A stretch of DNA of 64,000 bases. Source: Paenibacillus sp. MAHUQ-63 (lineage in GTDB: Bacteria; Bacillota; Bacilli; Paenibacillales; NBRC-103111). Below the pieces are notes generated by a model. It saw nothing but the letters and a program-made list of their open reading frames with translations. It was not told where the DNA came from and made no database searches. Of this stretch, positions 17,274 to 26,163 are shown piece after piece; the stretch's first letter is position 1; the number at the start of each line of letters is the position of its first letter. The translations under genes were made by a program, and so were the position numbers. The DNA lies in NCBI RefSeq assembly GCF_028765165.1, contig NZ_JARADB010000002.1:620001-684000 (forward strand). The letters run 5' to 3'.

Positions 17274-17987
17274 ATGGAAATGAAAGCCAGCATACTCGTA
17301 GTTGATGATGAAGAACGGATTCGCCGGCTGCTGCGCATGTATTTGGAGAAAGAAGGCTATATCATCGAAGAGGCGGAAGACGGCGAATCCGCGCTGCGCA
17401 TGGCGACGGAAACGGATTATGACCTCGTGCTGCTCGATGTGATGCTTCCCGGCATCGACGGCATTGAAGTGTGCGCGCGCCTGCGTCAGGTGAAGTCTAC
17501 GCCGGTTATTATGCTGACGGCCAAAGGGGAGGAGACGAACAGGGTCTCCGGCTTTGAAGTCGGCGCTGACGACTATGTCGTGAAGCCGTTCTCCCCGCGC
17601 GAAGTGATTTACCGGGTCAAAGCGATTCTTCGCCGCTCCTCGGCGACGGCGTACTTGTCGAAGGATGCGAGTTCCAGCAACAATATCGTGTTCCCGAACT
17701 TGATTATCGAGCACGACGCTCACCGGGTAACGGCAGGCGGGCAGGAAGTGGCGTTGACTCCGAAGGAGTACGAGCTGCTGCACTACTTGGCCGTATCGCC
17801 GGACAAAGTGTTCTCGCGTGAAGAATTGCTCAAGGATGTATGGAACTATGAGTTTTTCGGAGATCTGCGGACGGTGGATACCCACGTGAAGAGACTCCGT
17901 GAAAAATTAAACAAAGTTTCCCCGGACGCTGCAGCGATGATTACGACGGTATGGGGAGTAGGCTATAAGCTAGAGGTGCCGAAATAA
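17274..17987 (+). CDS. resD: Response regulator ResD (OmpR/PhoB family)
   Basis: Transcription factor of the ResDE system, which controls aerobic and anaerobic respiration genes, usually including resABC. The receiver domain has DD at 11-12, phospho-acceptor D55 in VLLDVMLPGIDG, and K in the VKPF segment. A winged-helix DNA-binding domain (TPKEYELLHYLAV ... VDTHVKRLREKL) fills the rest of 237 aa. The ATG is preceded by GAGAAGGATG. The resE GTG is one base after its stop. Confidence 0.95.
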   Translation: MEMKASILVVDDEERIRRLLRMYLEKEGYIIEEAEDGESALRMATETDYDLVLLDVMLPGIDGIEVCARLRQVKSTPVIMLTAKGEETNRVSGFEVGADDYVVKPFSPREVIYRVKAILRRSSATAYLSKDASSSNNIVFPNLIIEHDAHRVTAGGQEVALTPKEYELLHYLAVSPDKVFSREELLKDVWNYEFFGDLRTVDTHVKRLREKLNKVSPDAAAMITTVWGVGYKLEVPK

Positions 17988-17988
17988 C

Positions 17989-19884
17989 GTGTTTATTTTC
18001 AGAAGCGTCGTAGGTAAGCTGTGGCTCACGATCATTGGCCTAGTTGGGGTAGTACTGCTCATACTAGGTCTTTTTCTTGTCAATTATATGGGAAATTATT
18101 TTTCACAGGCCAAAGATCAGAAAGAGAACATGGAGAAGCTGGCCCGGAATTTCTCGGAGGAAGCTTCCCATCACATGTACAACGAGCAGTTTTATCAATT
18201 AAGCAACGAATTATTGAGCTTTCAAGACGCCAAGATGCTTGTCATTTCCACGGATATGAAAGAAATGATCATGCCTTCGACGCAGTCATCCACCCTTGAC
18301 AGCTTCCATGCGACGGACTTCTATACGGAAGCCGAGCTTCGCCAAGTGTTTAGCGGTCAAAGCATCGGGAAGCAGATTCACAAGTCGGGTAAAGGCCGCT
18401 TCGATAACGGGGATATGTACCTTGTTGTCGCAGTGCCGCTGCGAAATCTACAGGGGAATATCGTAGGGGCGACCTTGATTTATCAATCGCTGCAGTCGCT
18501 TGAAGCGACGCAAGCATACATGCTGCGGCTGTTCATCTATGTCTCGATCGTCGGCTTCCTCATGACGACGTCCTTCGCGTTCTTCCTGTTCTCGCGAATT
18601 ACAAGGCCGCTGCAGCAATTGAAGAAAGCGGCGGATTTCATTACGATGGGCGAGTATGGCACGAGAGTGCCCATCGTGTCCAAAGACGAGATCGGCGAGC
18701 TTGCCAAAACGTTCAATCATATGGGCGAGAAAATGCAGGAAAGCATCCGCGCGCTGTCCCAGGAGAAGGAGCACTTGTCAAGCATCTTGCACAGTATGAC
18801 GGACGCCGTGATTACGCTTGATGCGAACGGCTCCGTGATGCTGACGAATCCCCAAGGGGAGAAGATCGTGCAGGAGTGGAGCGAGATTGAATGGTCCGAG
18901 GACGAGGAAGAAACGAGGCGGTTCCGCAAGCCGGATACGGCCCTTGGCGATTGGGGCTTGGTAAGCTACAGCAACCCGTATCTGATTCCGATTCCGGTGC
19001 CGCTCATTCCGCTGTTCGAGGCGGTCGTCGACGAGTCCAAGGAAGCCGCCACGAAGATTCACGTCCAGAACAGCGTCTGGTCCGTTGCCATGACGCCGCT
19101 CTATACGAGCGAGCAGAGTGAGCAGGTGCGCGGCGCCGTAGCCGTTCTTCGTAACGTAACGGAGGAGGAGCTCCTCGATAAGATGCGTAAAGACTTCGTG
19201 GCGAACGTATCGCACGAGCTGCGTACGCCGATCTCGATGCTGCAGGGCTATAGCGAAGCCCTGCTCGACGATATCCCCTCCACGCCGGAGGAGCGCGTGG
19301 AGCTGGTGCAAGTCATTCACGACGAGTCGCTCCGCATGGGACGTCTCGTCCGCGACCTGCTCGATCTGGCCCGGATGGAGGCCGGCCATCTCGAGATGGT
19401 GTTCAGGGAGGTCGAAGTCGACTCCCTGTTGAAGCGGATGCAGCGCAAGTTCCAGGTGCTGGCCAAAGAGCGCGGCATCGCACTGAATCTGGCGCTGCCG
19501 GAAGAGCCGCTCATCCTCAGCCGTGCGGATGAGGACCGGCTGGAGCAGGTGCTGACGAACCTGCTCGATAATGCCTTCCGGCATACGGGCTCCGGAGCGC
19601 GTATTGCCATGAAGGGAGAGCAGGCAGCGTATAAGGGCAAGCCTGCGATCCGGATCGAAGTGTCCGACGAAGGACAGGGCATTCCGGCCGACGACCTGCC
19701 GTTCATCTTCGAGCGCTTCTACAAGGCGGATAAGGCCCGCACACGCGGTTCGTCCGGAGGAACGGGACTGGGGCTTGCTATCGTCAGGAACATCGTAGAG
19801 GCTCATTACGGCCTTGTCACGGCGCAAAGCGCAGTAGGCCAAGGGACGACCTTTACGCTGCTGCTGCCATGTCAGCCGAAATAA
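17989..19884 (+). CDS. resE: Sensor histidine kinase ResE
   Basis: Membrane kinase partner of ResD. Two membrane helices (about 9-29 and 177-203) flank an outer sensing region. HAMP (ITRPLQQLKKAADFI), a PAS-like segment (SSILHSMTDAVITLDANG), a dimerisation domain with the phospho-acceptor His in ANVSHELRTPISML (about 408), and a catalytic domain (NLLDNAFRHTG, DEGQGIP, GTGLGLAIV) follow. The 631 aa are somewhat longer than B. subtilis ResE because of insertions in the PAS region. GTG start one base after resD, with AGAGGTG inside the resD 3' end. A terminator follows. Confidence 0.95.
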   Translation: MFIFRSVVGKLWLTIIGLVGVVLLILGLFLVNYMGNYFSQAKDQKENMEKLARNFSEEASHHMYNEQFYQLSNELLSFQDAKMLVISTDMKEMIMPSTQSSTLDSFHATDFYTEAELRQVFSGQSIGKQIHKSGKGRFDNGDMYLVVAVPLRNLQGNIVGATLIYQSLQSLEATQAYMLRLFIYVSIVGFLMTTSFAFFLFSRITRPLQQLKKAADFITMGEYGTRVPIVSKDEIGELAKTFNHMGEKMQESIRALSQEKEHLSSILHSMTDAVITLDANGSVMLTNPQGEKIVQEWSEIEWSEDEEETRRFRKPDTALGDWGLVSYSNPYLIPIPVPLIPLFEAVVDESKEAATKIHVQNSVWSVAMTPLYTSEQSEQVRGAVAVLRNVTEEELLDKMRKDFVANVSHELRTPISMLQGYSEALLDDIPSTPEERVELVQVIHDESLRMGRLVRDLLDLARMEAGHLEMVFREVEVDSLLKRMQRKFQVLAKERGIALNLALPEEPLILSRADEDRLEQVLTNLLDNAFRHTGSGARIAMKGEQAAYKGKPAIRIEVSDEGQGIPADDLPFIFERFYKADKARTRGSSGGTGLGLAIVRNIVEAHYGLVTAQSAVGQGTTFTLLLPCQPK

Positions 19885-19910
19885 CACTTTTGTCACAATT
19901 TCGACATAAA

Positions 19911-19952
19911 ATAGGCGTTTGCTGGAGGTTTTCTCCGCAAACGCCTTTTCAT
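19911..19952. terminator. Terminator between convergent resE and serA
   Basis: AGGCGTTTGC (19913-19922) pairs with GCAAACGCCT, with GGAG/CTCC inside, then TTTTC. The opposite side gives a weaker T-rich tract, so it may serve serA as well. Confidence 0.75.
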
Positions 19953-20016
19953 TTTGTAGAATATTCAGACAAAATCTTGTTGTTCGTGAAACACTTTGAA
20001 CCTTAAGCCTTCGGCT

Positions 20017-21597
20017 TTACACCGTCAGAGCGCGAACATTCACGATTTCGGCTTGTTTGGTCAGCTCAGCCAATACTTCGGAAGGAGCTGGTTTATCGAT
20101 GGTCAGCAGCATGATGGCAGAGCCGCCGATCACCTTACGTCCGACCTGCATGGTCGCGATGTTCACATTGTTGCTGCCGAGAAGCGTTCCTACACGACCG
20201 ATGATACCCGGTTTATCGTTGTGGGAGATGAGCAGCAGATTGCCTTCAGGGGAGAAGTCAACCGGATATTGGTCGATGCGTACAATGCGCTCTCCATAGC
20301 CGGCCAGTAATGTACCGGCAAGTGTTTTCTCTTCTTGTTTCGTTTTGACCGTAACGGTAACGAGATTCGTGAAGGAGCTCGCTGTGTTCGATTTCTGAAC
20401 GACGATGTTGACATCCCGCGATTTCGCCAAGTGCATGGCATTGACGATGTTGACGCCTTCCAGTTGATTTTCGAACACACCTTTGACGATATAACGATTT
20501 AATTGGCCTGTATCCACATCCATCAGGTCGCCGGCATAGTTAACGACGATTTCGTATACGGCGCCTTGGGTGATTTGGCCAAGGATGGAGCCGATTTTTT
20601 CGCCGAGACCGAAGTAAGGCTGCAGCTTGCTTAAGACGTTCGGTGCGACCGGAGGCAAGTTCACCGCGTTTTTGAACGGCTCGTTGCGCAGAATATGAAG
20701 CACTTCCTCGGAAACGTCGATCGCAACGTTCTCTTGAGCTTCAATTGTCGAAGCGCCAAGGTGAGGGGTGACGATGATTTTCGGGTTGTTCAAGAACGGG
20801 TGATCCTTCTGCGGAGGCTCCACCTCAAATACGTCGAACGCAGCGCCGGCCACGATGCCTTGATCGATCGCTTCGACCATCGCCATTTCGTCGATGATAC
20901 CGCCGCGTGCGCAGTTGATGAGGCGCATGCCCGGTTTCATAATTTCGAATTGCGGCTTCGAAATCAGGTGGCGCGTTTCTGGCGTCAGCGGTGTATGCAC
21001 GGTGATGAAGTCCGCTTTCTGCACGATTTCATTCACGGTTCCAAGCTTAACGCCCAGCTTCTCAGCGCGCTCTTCCGTCAAGAACGGGTCATACCCGATC
21101 ACTTCCATGCCGAAGACTTTGGCGCGTTTGGCCACTTCGCTTCCGATACGTCCCATACCGAGAATACCGAGTGTTTTGTAGCGAAGCTCAACACCGATAA
21201 ATTTGCGGTCCCATTCGCCGCCGACCGTTTTCTTGTAGGCTTGCGGAATCATACGCGCAGTGGACATCATCATTGCGAATGTCAGCTCGCAGGTTGCGAT
21301 GGTGTTGCCGTCCGGCGCATTGATCACGATGATACCGCGTTTGGTTGCAGCTTCCAGATCAATGTTGTCGACGCCGACACCGGCGCGGCCGATAACTTTG
21401 AGCTTGCCGGCAGCCGCCATGATTTTCTCGGTTACTTTGGTTTGGCTGCGAACGAGCAGGGCGTCATAGTCGCCGATAATAGCTACAAGCTCATCTTCGG
21501 ACAGACCTGTTTGTTTGACCACTTCAACATCAGCTGCATCATAAAGCATTTGAATTCCCATGTCACTAATTGGATCGGATACTAGAACCTTGAACAT
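20017..21597 (-). CDS. serA: D-3-phosphoglycerate dehydrogenase
   Basis: First committed step of serine synthesis: NAD-dependent oxidation of 3-phosphoglycerate. The 526-aa long form has a split catalytic domain, a Rossmann fold (LGILGMGRIGSEVAKRAK), catalytic residues in RGGIIDE and PHLGASTIEAQ, an allosteric-substrate-binding domain, and a C-terminal ACT domain (LISHNDKPGIIGRVG) that usually binds serine. AAGGAGGGTTCTA precedes the ATG. It is transcribed alone from a T-box leader reading serine. Confidence 0.97.
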   Translation of the reverse strand: MFKVLVSDPISDMGIQMLYDAADVEVVKQTGLSEDELVAIIGDYDALLVRSQTKVTEKIMAAAGKLKVIGRAGVGVDNIDLEAATKRGIIVINAPDGNTIATCELTFAMMMSTARMIPQAYKKTVGGEWDRKFIGVELRYKTLGILGMGRIGSEVAKRAKVFGMEVIGYDPFLTEERAEKLGVKLGTVNEIVQKADFITVHTPLTPETRHLISKPQFEIMKPGMRLINCARGGIIDEMAMVEAIDQGIVAGAAFDVFEVEPPQKDHPFLNNPKIIVTPHLGASTIEAQENVAIDVSEEVLHILRNEPFKNAVNLPPVAPNVLSKLQPYFGLGEKIGSILGQITQGAVYEIVVNYAGDLMDVDTGQLNRYIVKGVFENQLEGVNIVNAMHLAKSRDVNIVVQKSNTASSFTNLVTVTVKTKQEEKTLAGTLLAGYGERIVRIDQYPVDFSPEGNLLLISHNDKPGIIGRVGTLLGSNNVNIATMQVGRKVIGGSAIMLLTIDKPAPSEVLAELTKQAEIVNVRALTV

Positions 21598-21627
21598 AAA
21601 TTAGAACCCTCCTTAGAATATGAACAT

Positions 21628-21920
21628 AAAAAAAACTCCCAACCCTCCGGAACAGACACGTAGGTCTATATCCAAAGGGACGAGAGATTGCTTTCGTGGT
21701 ACCACCCTAGTTCGCCGCCCATTCGCATGGGAAGCCTCAATCGGTCTTGCGACCTGGAACGGTAACGTGTTCCTTGTCCGATTGCATCTACTCATGTTCA
21801 ATGCAATAACTCTGGAGTGCTCCGCAAAAAGTTCGCTGCCAATTCTCACCACCCATTGGCTCTCTGAATGCTACTTGCTTGCTTGGCTCCGTCAACGCTT
21901 TACTGTAATGCAATTTTGAT
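21628..21920 (-). ncRNA. Serine-specific T-box riboswitch of serA
   Basis: On the minus strand the T-box core AGGGTGGTACCACG is at 21694-21707. Stem I shows the AGAGAG bulge, the GGTGAGAA apical motif and GCGAAC. In the specifier loop GGAGCA I read the codon AGC (Ser), complement of 21819-21821, followed by a stem-closing CTCC. The terminator arm CTCTCGTCCCTTTGGA pairs, with wobbles, to TCCGGAGGGTTGGGAG and is followed by eight T. Uncharged tRNA-Ser should favour readthrough into serA. Confidence 0.93.
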
Positions 21921-21927
21921 TTTCATT

Positions 21928-21956
21928 AGATTACCATGCGTTTGAAGTCGTGTCAA
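21928..21956 (-). promoter_or_regulatory. Sigma-A promoter of the serA T-box transcript
   Basis: Minus strand: TTGACA (complement of 21951-21956), a 17-nt spacer and TAATCT (complement of 21928-21933). Transcription would begin at the T-box 5' end. Confidence 0.8.
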
Positions 21957-22150
21957 TACATGTCGAATCATTTTTACAGGAAAAAAATAATTAACTGTCT
22001 GGCGCCTGACTCCAAAGCTTTTTGTTTATTTTATAGTAAGCTTGATGAGAAAGCAATGCTATTTTTGCTTGAACTTTGGCTTATAATTCGATATCGTACT
22101 GAATAAACAGATGCTGCTCGAATGACAGCAGCCGAAAGGGAGTGCCGAAC

Positions 22151-22474
22151 ATGGAAGTAACCAGTATGCATCCGCAGAAGTTTGTCGAAGCTCTGCAGGG
22201 GCAGGAATTGAAGAATAGCGTAATTATCGATGTTCGGGAACAGCATGAATGGGACTATTATCATCTGGAGGAGGCTCTTCTCATTCCGATGGGGCAAATT
22301 CCGCACCGCTTAGGGGAACTCCCGGATGATAAAGATATTTATCTGGTGTGTGCGCATGGCGTGCGCAGCTATCGGGTGGCGGAGTACTTGCTGGATAACG
22401 GCTTCGAGCGCGTCATTAATGTGGATGGCGGCATGGCTGCCGTTGGTATGCTGCGTGGTTTCCAATACGATTGA
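22151..22474 (+). CDS. Rhodanese-like domain protein
   Basis: A single rhodanese domain of 107 aa. It has IIDVREQHEWDYYHLEEALLIP-type architecture, and the active-site cysteine C67 in the loop CAHGVRS. Such proteins carry persulfide sulfur; the acceptor here is unknown. The ATG at 22151 is preferred over the GTG at 22142 because GAAAGGGAG ends 8 nt before it. It is monocistronic, closed by a strong hairpin that also faces the next, convergent gene. Confidence 0.88.
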   Translation: MEVTSMHPQKFVEALQGQELKNSVIIDVREQHEWDYYHLEEALLIPMGQIPHRLGELPDDKDIYLVCAHGVRSYRVAEYLLDNGFERVINVDGGMAAVGMLRGFQYD

Positions 22475-22482
22475 AGAATACG

Positions 22483-22521
22483 GAAAGGGAGTTAAGCGAA
22501 TACGACGCTTAACTCCCTTTC
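22483..22521. terminator. Bidirectional hairpin between convergent genes
   Basis: A perfect 16-bp stem (22483-22498 with 22506-22521) with a 7-nt loop lies between the rhodanese gene and the minus-strand gene at 22526. T-runs are short (CCCTTTC on both sides), but the stem is very strong. Confidence 0.75.
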
Positions 22522-22525
22522 GGCA

Positions 22526-23446
22526 TTAGTTCACATCCGAGAAAAACGGCAATTGCGGCAGCGGTTCGTTCCCGTACCATTTCGCTTTCCCTTTGACGAA
22601 GTCGCCGGTTCGCACGGCATTCGTGCTGAGCAGCAGCTCCATCGTCTTATTGACGTCGGCGATGTTCATTTTCTGCACTTGGCCGGAGGCGATAAATTCA
22701 TCGATGCGGATCGTCAAATCCTGCGGGTAGAACGGAGTGAAGGCTTTGTTTTTCAGCAGCTTGGCCGTTATGTATAAATTTTTGACATTCAGATTCATGG
22801 CGCGCCATTGATCCAAATTCGCATTATTGTTGGGATCGAAATTCTCGATATCCGGATCGATCGTGCCGTTCCAAGCTACAATCGCTTCATAATAGTTCTT
22901 CTGTGACGTTAGCGCCTGTGTTTTGGCCTCCAGCATATACGCGTCCTTGTTAATCGTGTCGAGCAGCTGCGGGCCGCTCATGCTGTTGGCTTTGGCCTGA
23001 AAGTTTTTGAGCGTATCCGCGAACAGCTTCAAGCTTTTGAGATAGCTTTGATGCGATTGCACGAGCAGCGGAGACGACGCCGGCATATTCTTGCCTTGGA
23101 GCTCGGTATATTTCTCATCGGCCAGCTTCTGCAGCTCTTTCAGAACGGCGGCGGCATCGACGGTTGAATTGCCGTTCTCGATTTGGCCCATCAGTTCAAA
23201 CCATTTATTCTGAAATTCCCTAAAGGGCAAAAAGATGGTATGGTAATAAGATACGAGTACCTGCTGGTCGTAAGCTCCGAGTTCCTGCACGACCGCTTTG
23301 TCGGCGTTCAGCACTTTTTCGTACTTCTGATCCGATTTCTCCTGGCCGATTTTCAATCCGTAGAAGAAGGCGCCGAGTATACAAACGAGCATAAAGATAA
23401 ACATGAGGGCGAATAAATAATCAGTGCGGGTAAGACGCTTATCCAT
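22526..23446 (-). CDS. Unrecognised membrane-anchored protein
   Basis: A 306-aa protein that I cannot assign to a family. One N-terminal membrane helix (YLFALMFIFMLVCILGAFFYG) points a largely helical, charged domain outward. Segments such as YYHTIFLPFREFQNKWFELM and LKELQKLADEKYTELQ suggest helical bundles. There is no lipobox or catalytic motif. I place the start at the ATG complementary to 23444-23446, because AAGGAG lies 8 nt upstream; the TTG two codons earlier is too close. It is divergent from the CPBP gene. Confidence 0.65.
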   Translation of the reverse strand: MDKRLTRTDYLFALMFIFMLVCILGAFFYGLKIGQEKSDQKYEKVLNADKAVVQELGAYDQQVLVSYYHTIFLPFREFQNKWFELMGQIENGNSTVDAAAVLKELQKLADEKYTELQGKNMPASSPLLVQSHQSYLKSLKLFADTLKNFQAKANSMSGPQLLDTINKDAYMLEAKTQALTSQKNYYEAIVAWNGTIDPDIENFDPNNNANLDQWRAMNLNVKNLYITAKLLKNKAFTPFYPQDLTIRIDEFIASGQVQKMNIADVNKTMELLLSTNAVRTGDFVKGKAKWYGNEPLPQLPFFSDVN

Positions 23447-23530
23447 AATCAAGCTCCTTATTCTCTCTTTTCATTTAGTATAGGTGAAACAGTTATAAAA
23501 GGGAATATGCGAGGAAATGAGGCTGTATCG

Positions 23531-24142
23531 ATGAAAAAATTCGATTTTAAGAATATCCGCTTCGGCAAGGTCGATGTGAATGATCTGAATGACCGAACTT
23601 TATTGCTCAATCTGTACATAACCCAACTGCTTACGCTTATTATCGGAATCATCATCGTATTTTTTCAGAGCAATAATAAGATTATTTCGATGTTCACGTT
23701 TCAAGGCGGTTATTCGATATTCATATGGGGGAGTTTATTCGCCATTGCCGTGCTCGGTGTCGACGTGCTGATTTCCAGATGGGTGCCTAAAGAAGTGTCG
23801 GATGACGGCGGCATCAATGAAATGATTTTCGGCAATCGGCCGCTCTGGCATATCGCAGTCATTTCTTTCATTGTCGCGGTCTGTGAGGAAATCTTGTTTC
23901 GCGGTGCGATTCAGCATGCTTGGGGACCTTATTGGACCAGTATCTTGTTCGCGGCTATCCATATTCGGTACTTGCAGCATTGGCTGATGACGGGGATGGT
24001 TTTCAGTATCAGCTATGGTCTCGGTTGGATCTATGTGCAGACCGGGAGCCTGTGGACGCCGATCGTCGCCCATTTCATCATAGATTTCGTGATGGGCTGC
24101 ATACTTCGTTATAGCAAGGAGGAGGAAGAACAGAACGCATGA
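23531..24142 (+). CDS. CPBP-family intramembrane protease (YpbD-like)
   Basis: Predicted intramembrane glutamic endopeptidase of 203 aa with about five or six helices. Motif 1 is E119-E-I-L-F-R124 (EEILFRG), motif 2 FAAIH, and motif 3 VAHFIIDF; the usual Asn of motif 3 is Asp. The synteny after serA matches YpbD of B. subtilis. The ATG at 23531 is favoured by GAGG 8 nt upstream; an upstream in-frame ATG (23507) would add eight residues. Its stop overlaps the next gene by 4 nt. Substrate unknown. Confidence 0.85.
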   Translation: MKKFDFKNIRFGKVDVNDLNDRTLLLNLYITQLLTLIIGIIIVFFQSNNKIISMFTFQGGYSIFIWGSLFAIAVLGVDVLISRWVPKEVSDDGGINEMIFGNRPLWHIAVISFIVAVCEEILFRGAIQHAWGPYWTSILFAAIHIRYLQHWLMTGMVFSISYGLGWIYVQTGSLWTPIVAHFIIDFVMGCILRYSKEEEEQNA

Positions 24143-24354
24143 ATGCAGGGGAAAGAATGCCTTCCAGGTCCGGGAGGCGGCCGGTAGAAGCCGAAGAAGA
24201 TGATACGTATTTACCGCCGCGCAAAGCTGTGCATCCCTCTGAACGGGGGAAATGGACCCGGATTTTTTATCTGATTTTACTCTGGCTGTTTGTCATACTG
24301 GTCATTTCATTAACGGTGTGGGGAATCAAATACTCGGATGCATATGCCAGCTAA
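24139..24354 (+). CDS. Small single-pass membrane protein, unknown
   Basis: A 71-aa protein that I do not recognise. It has a basic and acidic N-terminal half (RSGRRPVEAEEDDTY) and one membrane helix near the C-terminus (IFYLILLWLFVILVISLTVWG). The ATG overlaps the stop of the CPBP protease gene (ATGA), so it is cotranslated and may be a partner or accessory. It carries its own Shine-Dalgarno AGGAGGAGG inside the upstream gene. A terminator follows at 24393. Confidence 0.7.
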   Translation: MNAGERMPSRSGRRPVEAEEDDTYLPPRKAVHPSERGKWTRIFYLILLWLFVILVISLTVWGIKYSDAYAS

Positions 24355-24392
24355 AATCTCCCAATTGAAGGTAAGTTGTCTATAACTAGCAG

Positions 24393-24430
24393 AGAAGCTA
24401 TGATAGATTCATAGTTTCTTTTTTGTTTTT
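24393..24430 (+). terminator. Terminator after the CPBP-protease operon
   Basis: AGAAGCTATG (24393-24402) pairs with CATAGTTTCT (24410-24419, one G-T pair), followed by a T-rich run. Confidence 0.75.
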
Positions 24431-24454
24431 GCTTATTCATAGACAGGAGGATTT

Positions 24455-26116
24455 ATGGAAATGAAGGCCACGTTCTCACGCAAATGGATGACACTTATAC
24501 AAATGTTGGCGATCACGTTATTGTTCTTATCAAGTTTCACATGGACGGCGAAGCCATCTTATGCGCTCTCTTATGGGTACCAGCCGTACCCGAAGGGGGA
24601 TGTCGGCATCGCGCGGCCGGACATCGGCGTGAATCTTGAACTGAGCGAAGGGATTTCGCCGCAGAGCTATCATTTTTATTTGAATGATCAGGAGATGAAG
24701 ATTGCCTATGACCCCGTATCGGTCAAATACGTCTATAAACCGGAAGCTGATCTGGCGCCAGGCAATTATCATGCCCGTTTGACGTTCTCCTTCGATGGCT
24801 ATGAGCCGGTACAGATTACGTGGGATTTCACGGTTCTGAACAATCCGGTTGCACTCACCACGGTCACGACGCCCGAACAGCAGCAGGGGCTGCAGGCGAT
24901 TAACGATTACCGCGTTAAGCTGGGGCTGCCGAAAGTGAAGTTCAGCGACGCTCTGAATACAGCGGCCCAGAAGCATGCGCAGTATTTGGCCCGCAATAAG
25001 ATTGATCCGATTCGAACGTCGGTATCCTTGCACGAGGAAGATGCATCGCTGCCGGGGTCTATCGGCAAGACACTTACGGAACGCATGCAGTATGTCGGTT
25101 ATACGAGGGCGAGCGGAGAGGACGTTGCCTATAATCGCGTGTCGCTCGTAGAAGCCATCGACAGTCTGTTCGATGCCCCCTATCACCGATCTCCCTTCAT
25201 GGTGCCGGGACTCGTGGAGGTTGGAGTCTACAAGGAAGGCAATTATCATGTCGTTGAGTTCGGTTTCTCCGACGGTGTGACGCCGGAGCTCGTCGTATCG
25301 CCGGGAAGCAATGACGGCTATGTACCGACCGTCTTCGACGGGCACGAGACACCCGATCCGATCCGCATCCACGCCGCAGCGGATTATCCGGTCGGGTACC
25401 CGATTATGGCGGCGATTAACGGACCCCGCGTGAAGCGGGTCAGCTTGGACGAAGCGGAGCTGCATGACGAGAGCGGACAGGCCGTCACGTTGTTGAAGAA
25501 CGAGCCCGGCAAGGACGATCATCTGGACCGAGAGGTGATTCTCCTCCCTGCCAAGCCCCTTGCCTTGGATACCACTTACACGGCCAAAATTAAGCTGACG
25601 GCGACGATGGCGGATGGCAGTACGCAGCCGTTTTCGAAGGAATGGTCGTTCCGTACAGAGCCGGTTGCCGGTATGGGCGTGCTTAAGCTGCATCAAGACG
25701 CGGCGGCGTACACGCTGCAGATGGGCAACTTCGGACTAAGCCGCAGTCACCTCGTTTCCTTCGGATTGGATGCGGACAAGTACATGGTTGACCTCATTCC
25801 CTATCCGATGAAGCAGAAGCCGTACATTCAGGAAGGCACGTCTTATCTATACATCAGGGACCTTGCCGCGGCGCTCGGCGCAACGGTGGAATGGGACGAC
25901 GCGAAGAAAGCTGCGGTGTACAAGAAAAATGACAAGACGATCATCTTCTATACGAGCCGTAATGCTTATAACCTGAACGGTGTGGAGCATACAACGGATT
26001 CTGCGGCGAAGCTCGTCAATGAAACGACGATGATTCCCGTTCGGCTGCTAGCCGAAACGCTGGGTGCGAATGTGTCCTATGTAGAGAGCACGAGAACGGT
26101 GAATATCAGCTATTAA
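24455..26116 (+). CDS. Secreted CAP-domain protein with a C-terminal copper-amine-oxidase-like stalk domain
   Basis: A 553-aa exported protein. A signal peptide (to about residue 37, ending in SYA) precedes an unassigned beta-rich segment. Then comes a CAP/SCP domain (about 145-275; LQAINDYRVKLGLPKVK, NTAAQKHAQYLARN, SGEDVAYN), an Ig-like region, and a C-terminal repeat of the copper-amine-oxidase N-terminal-like type (LYIRDLAAALGATVEWD, TTMIPVRLLAETLGANVSY). The last domain is common in Paenibacillus cell-surface proteins and is thought to be structural. AGGAGG precedes two in-frame ATGs (24455, 24461). The ligand is unknown. Confidence 0.85.
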   Translation: MEMKATFSRKWMTLIQMLAITLLFLSSFTWTAKPSYALSYGYQPYPKGDVGIARPDIGVNLELSEGISPQSYHFYLNDQEMKIAYDPVSVKYVYKPEADLAPGNYHARLTFSFDGYEPVQITWDFTVLNNPVALTTVTTPEQQQGLQAINDYRVKLGLPKVKFSDALNTAAQKHAQYLARNKIDPIRTSVSLHEEDASLPGSIGKTLTERMQYVGYTRASGEDVAYNRVSLVEAIDSLFDAPYHRSPFMVPGLVEVGVYKEGNYHVVEFGFSDGVTPELVVSPGSNDGYVPTVFDGHETPDPIRIHAAADYPVGYPIMAAINGPRVKRVSLDEAELHDESGQAVTLLKNEPGKDDHLDREVILLPAKPLALDTTYTAKIKLTATMADGSTQPFSKEWSFRTEPVAGMGVLKLHQDAAAYTLQMGNFGLSRSHLVSFGLDADKYMVDLIPYPMKQKPYIQEGTSYLYIRDLAAALGATVEWDDAKKAAVYKKNDKTIIFYTSRNAYNLNGVEHTTDSAAKLVNETTMIPVRLLAETLGANVSYVESTRTVNISY

Positions 26117-26122
26117 ACAATG

Positions 26123-26163
26123 CAAGAGCCAGAATGTCCGAGGACGTTCTGGCTCTTGTTTAT
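26123..26163. terminator. Bidirectional terminator between convergent genes
   Basis: CAAGAGCCAGAA (26123-26134) pairs with TTCTGGCTCTTG (26148-26159), with further pairing inside. TTTAT follows on the plus side, and TTGTTTAAT follows on the minus side. Confidence 0.85.

Noticed and set aside
18778..19896. 372-codon minus-strand frame opposite resE
   Set aside because: Antisense of the conserved kinase domain; composition rich in His and Arg without any motif.
24530..25696. 388-codon minus-strand frame opposite the CAP-domain gene
   Set aside because: Antisense shadow; the plus strand shows signal peptide, CAP and stalk domains.
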